A DNA stretch of 64,000 nucleotides, taken from Bacteroides timonensis. GTDB taxonomy: Bacteria; Bacteroidota; Bacteroidia; Bacteroidales; Bacteroidaceae. The stretch spans positions 36,192 to 100,191 of the forward strand of contig NZ_CBVI010000015.1 in the NCBI RefSeq assembly GCF_000513195.1, given 5' to 3'. The notes under the pieces were generated by a model. That model saw nothing but the letters and a program-made list of their open reading frames with translations, was not told the origin of the DNA and did no database searches. The translations under genes were made by a program, and so were the position numbers. Below, piece after piece: positions 63,713 through 64,000 of this stretch. The first letter of the stretch is position 1, and each line of letters begins with the position of its first letter.

Positions 63713-63796
63713 TCACGCACAGCACTCACTTCCACTAAACCTTGCCAGTAGAATAATAATACCACACAGTAGAATATATGTAAAGTTCTGTATCAT
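63713..63796 (-). CDS. leu operon leader peptide (27 aa)
   Basis: A short frame begins MIQNFTYILLCGIIILLARF and stops at TGA 63713-63715. Two Leu-Leu pairs and three consecutive Ile codons fit a control peptide that senses charged Leu (and perhaps Ile) tRNA. A terminator hairpin follows and a promoter precedes. The four Leu codons are CTA or CTG. The frame is too short for ordinary gene finding; the assignment rests on its composition and on the attenuator architecture. Confidence 0.8.
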   Translation of the reverse strand: MIQNFTYILLCGIIILLARFSGSECCA

Positions 63797-63826
63797 TTTT
63801 ATCTTCTTGTTTTTATTATGACGGTG

Positions 63827-63857
63827 CAAAGGTATAGATAATTTCGTAGCATACAAA
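63827..63857 (-). promoter_or_regulatory. leu operon promoter
   Basis: On the minus strand TTTG (63854-63857), a 19-nt spacer and TACCTTTG (63827-63834) match the Bacteroides consensus. The predicted transcript starts about 25 nt before the leader peptide. Confidence 0.75.
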
Positions 63858-64000
63858 CAAATTCGTTACTTTTTTCTCTAAAAATGCATCATTTTATAAG
63901 TTTGTTATCAAATAACTCTATAAAGTATAACAAAAAGGGGGATACATGATGTGAGGGCACTGAAAAAGTTCCCCACTTGTAATAAGTCTCTCCCTAATAC
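63858..64000. other. Right edge, no gene seen
   Basis: The last 143 bp upstream of the leu promoter are AT-rich. I see no open frame, hairpin or RNA gene here. Confidence 0.6.

Noticed and set aside
1..64000. tRNA or rRNA genes
   Set aside because: I scanned the intergenic gaps for cloverleaf sequences with GGTTCGA-type T arms and found none convincing. A dedicated covariance search was not possible.
1..64000. Complete insertion sequences or integrases
   Set aside because: No translated frame has transposase or tyrosine/serine recombinase motifs, despite signs of past recombination at 6482 and 21260.

Overview
The window is a chromosomal segment of a Bacteroides-like gut Bacteroidota. Evidence for this includes a hybrid two-component regulator, a GH18-ThuA lipoprotein, a DPP III with an HECLGH motif, CpsB/Wzc capsule proteins, HU-HIG and DUF4248 proteins, a smalltalk peptide, and promoters of the Bacteroides type (TTG, then about 19-21 nt, then TAnnTTTG). 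I cannot name the species. I found no rRNA, tRNA, CRISPR array, complete insertion sequence or replication origin.

Layout. (1) Positions 1-939 hold the tail of a Wzc-type tyrosine autokinase and a CpsB/YwqE-type phosphatase. (2) Positions 854-5108, minus strand, hold a capsule-associated accessory module: VirE_N prim-pol-like protein, PriCT-2/DUF3987 helicase-like protein, DUF4248 protein, HU-HIG DNA-binding protein, a 44-residue smalltalk peptide and an N-acetylmuramoyl-L-alanine amidase. An unknown divergent gene lies at 5311-5760. (3) Positions 5867-22605, plus strand, hold a capsule/O-antigen gene cluster: rfbC, Wzx flippase, hexapeptide acetyltransferase, pyruvyltransferase, several glycosyltransferases, a nonulosonate (Kdn/sialate-like) synthase, a CMP-nonulosonate synthetase fused to a HAD phosphatase, a GT52/polysialyltransferase-like enzyme, Wzy polymerase and UDP-GlcNAc 2-epimerase. 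Most of 6440-19535 is visibly AT-rich compared with its flanks, which suggests horizontal acquisition. The cluster also carries an acyltransferase remnant, an AAA/DUF4143 ATPase and a nucleotidyltransferase remnant. (4) Positions 22768-31487, minus strand, hold an amino-sugar locus: HTCS regulator, ROK kinase, NagB-type deaminase, MFS transporter and a GH18-ThuA lipoprotein. (5) Positions 31613-56862 are mostly housekeeping: a receiver/PPDK_N protein, metallophosphoesterases, menA, rfbBA, ppk1, a PiT-PhoU phosphate transporter, a membrane metallopeptidase, a GH29 fucosidase, Fur-purA, a DNA alkylation repair protein, DPP III, a small AraC protein, recQ, a TPR protein, cysK and a CDF transporter. 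(6) Positions 56859-63796, minus strand, hold the leucine operon leuA-leuC-leuD-(citramalate/isopropylmalate synthase)-small membrane protein-leuB. It is preceded by a leader peptide and an attenuator.

Functional links. The capsule genes encode nucleotide-sugar activation, transfer, flipping, polymerisation and tyrosine-phosphorylation control. rfbA and rfbB, which make the substrate of RfbC, lie more than 30 kb away, and rfbD and an initiating sugar-phosphate transferase were not found here. The amino-sugar locus looks like an uptake and catabolism unit for N-acetylglucosamine-type sugars under one HTCS.

The most unusual signals are the following. First, a set of intergenic arrays share a 21-23 bp period but differ in sequence from locus to locus (2489, 34593, 43821, 53531, 54608 and 60417), most of them within 3' untranslated regions. 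Second, the leu operon has a leader-peptide attenuator with a 10-bp antiterminator match. Third, the smalltalk-amidase pair resembles a phage lysis cassette and sits beside prim-pol-like genes whose second member is bracketed by a 28-nt perfect inverted repeat. Repeat coordinates and periods were counted by hand from the sequence. Family names come from motif recognition without database searches.
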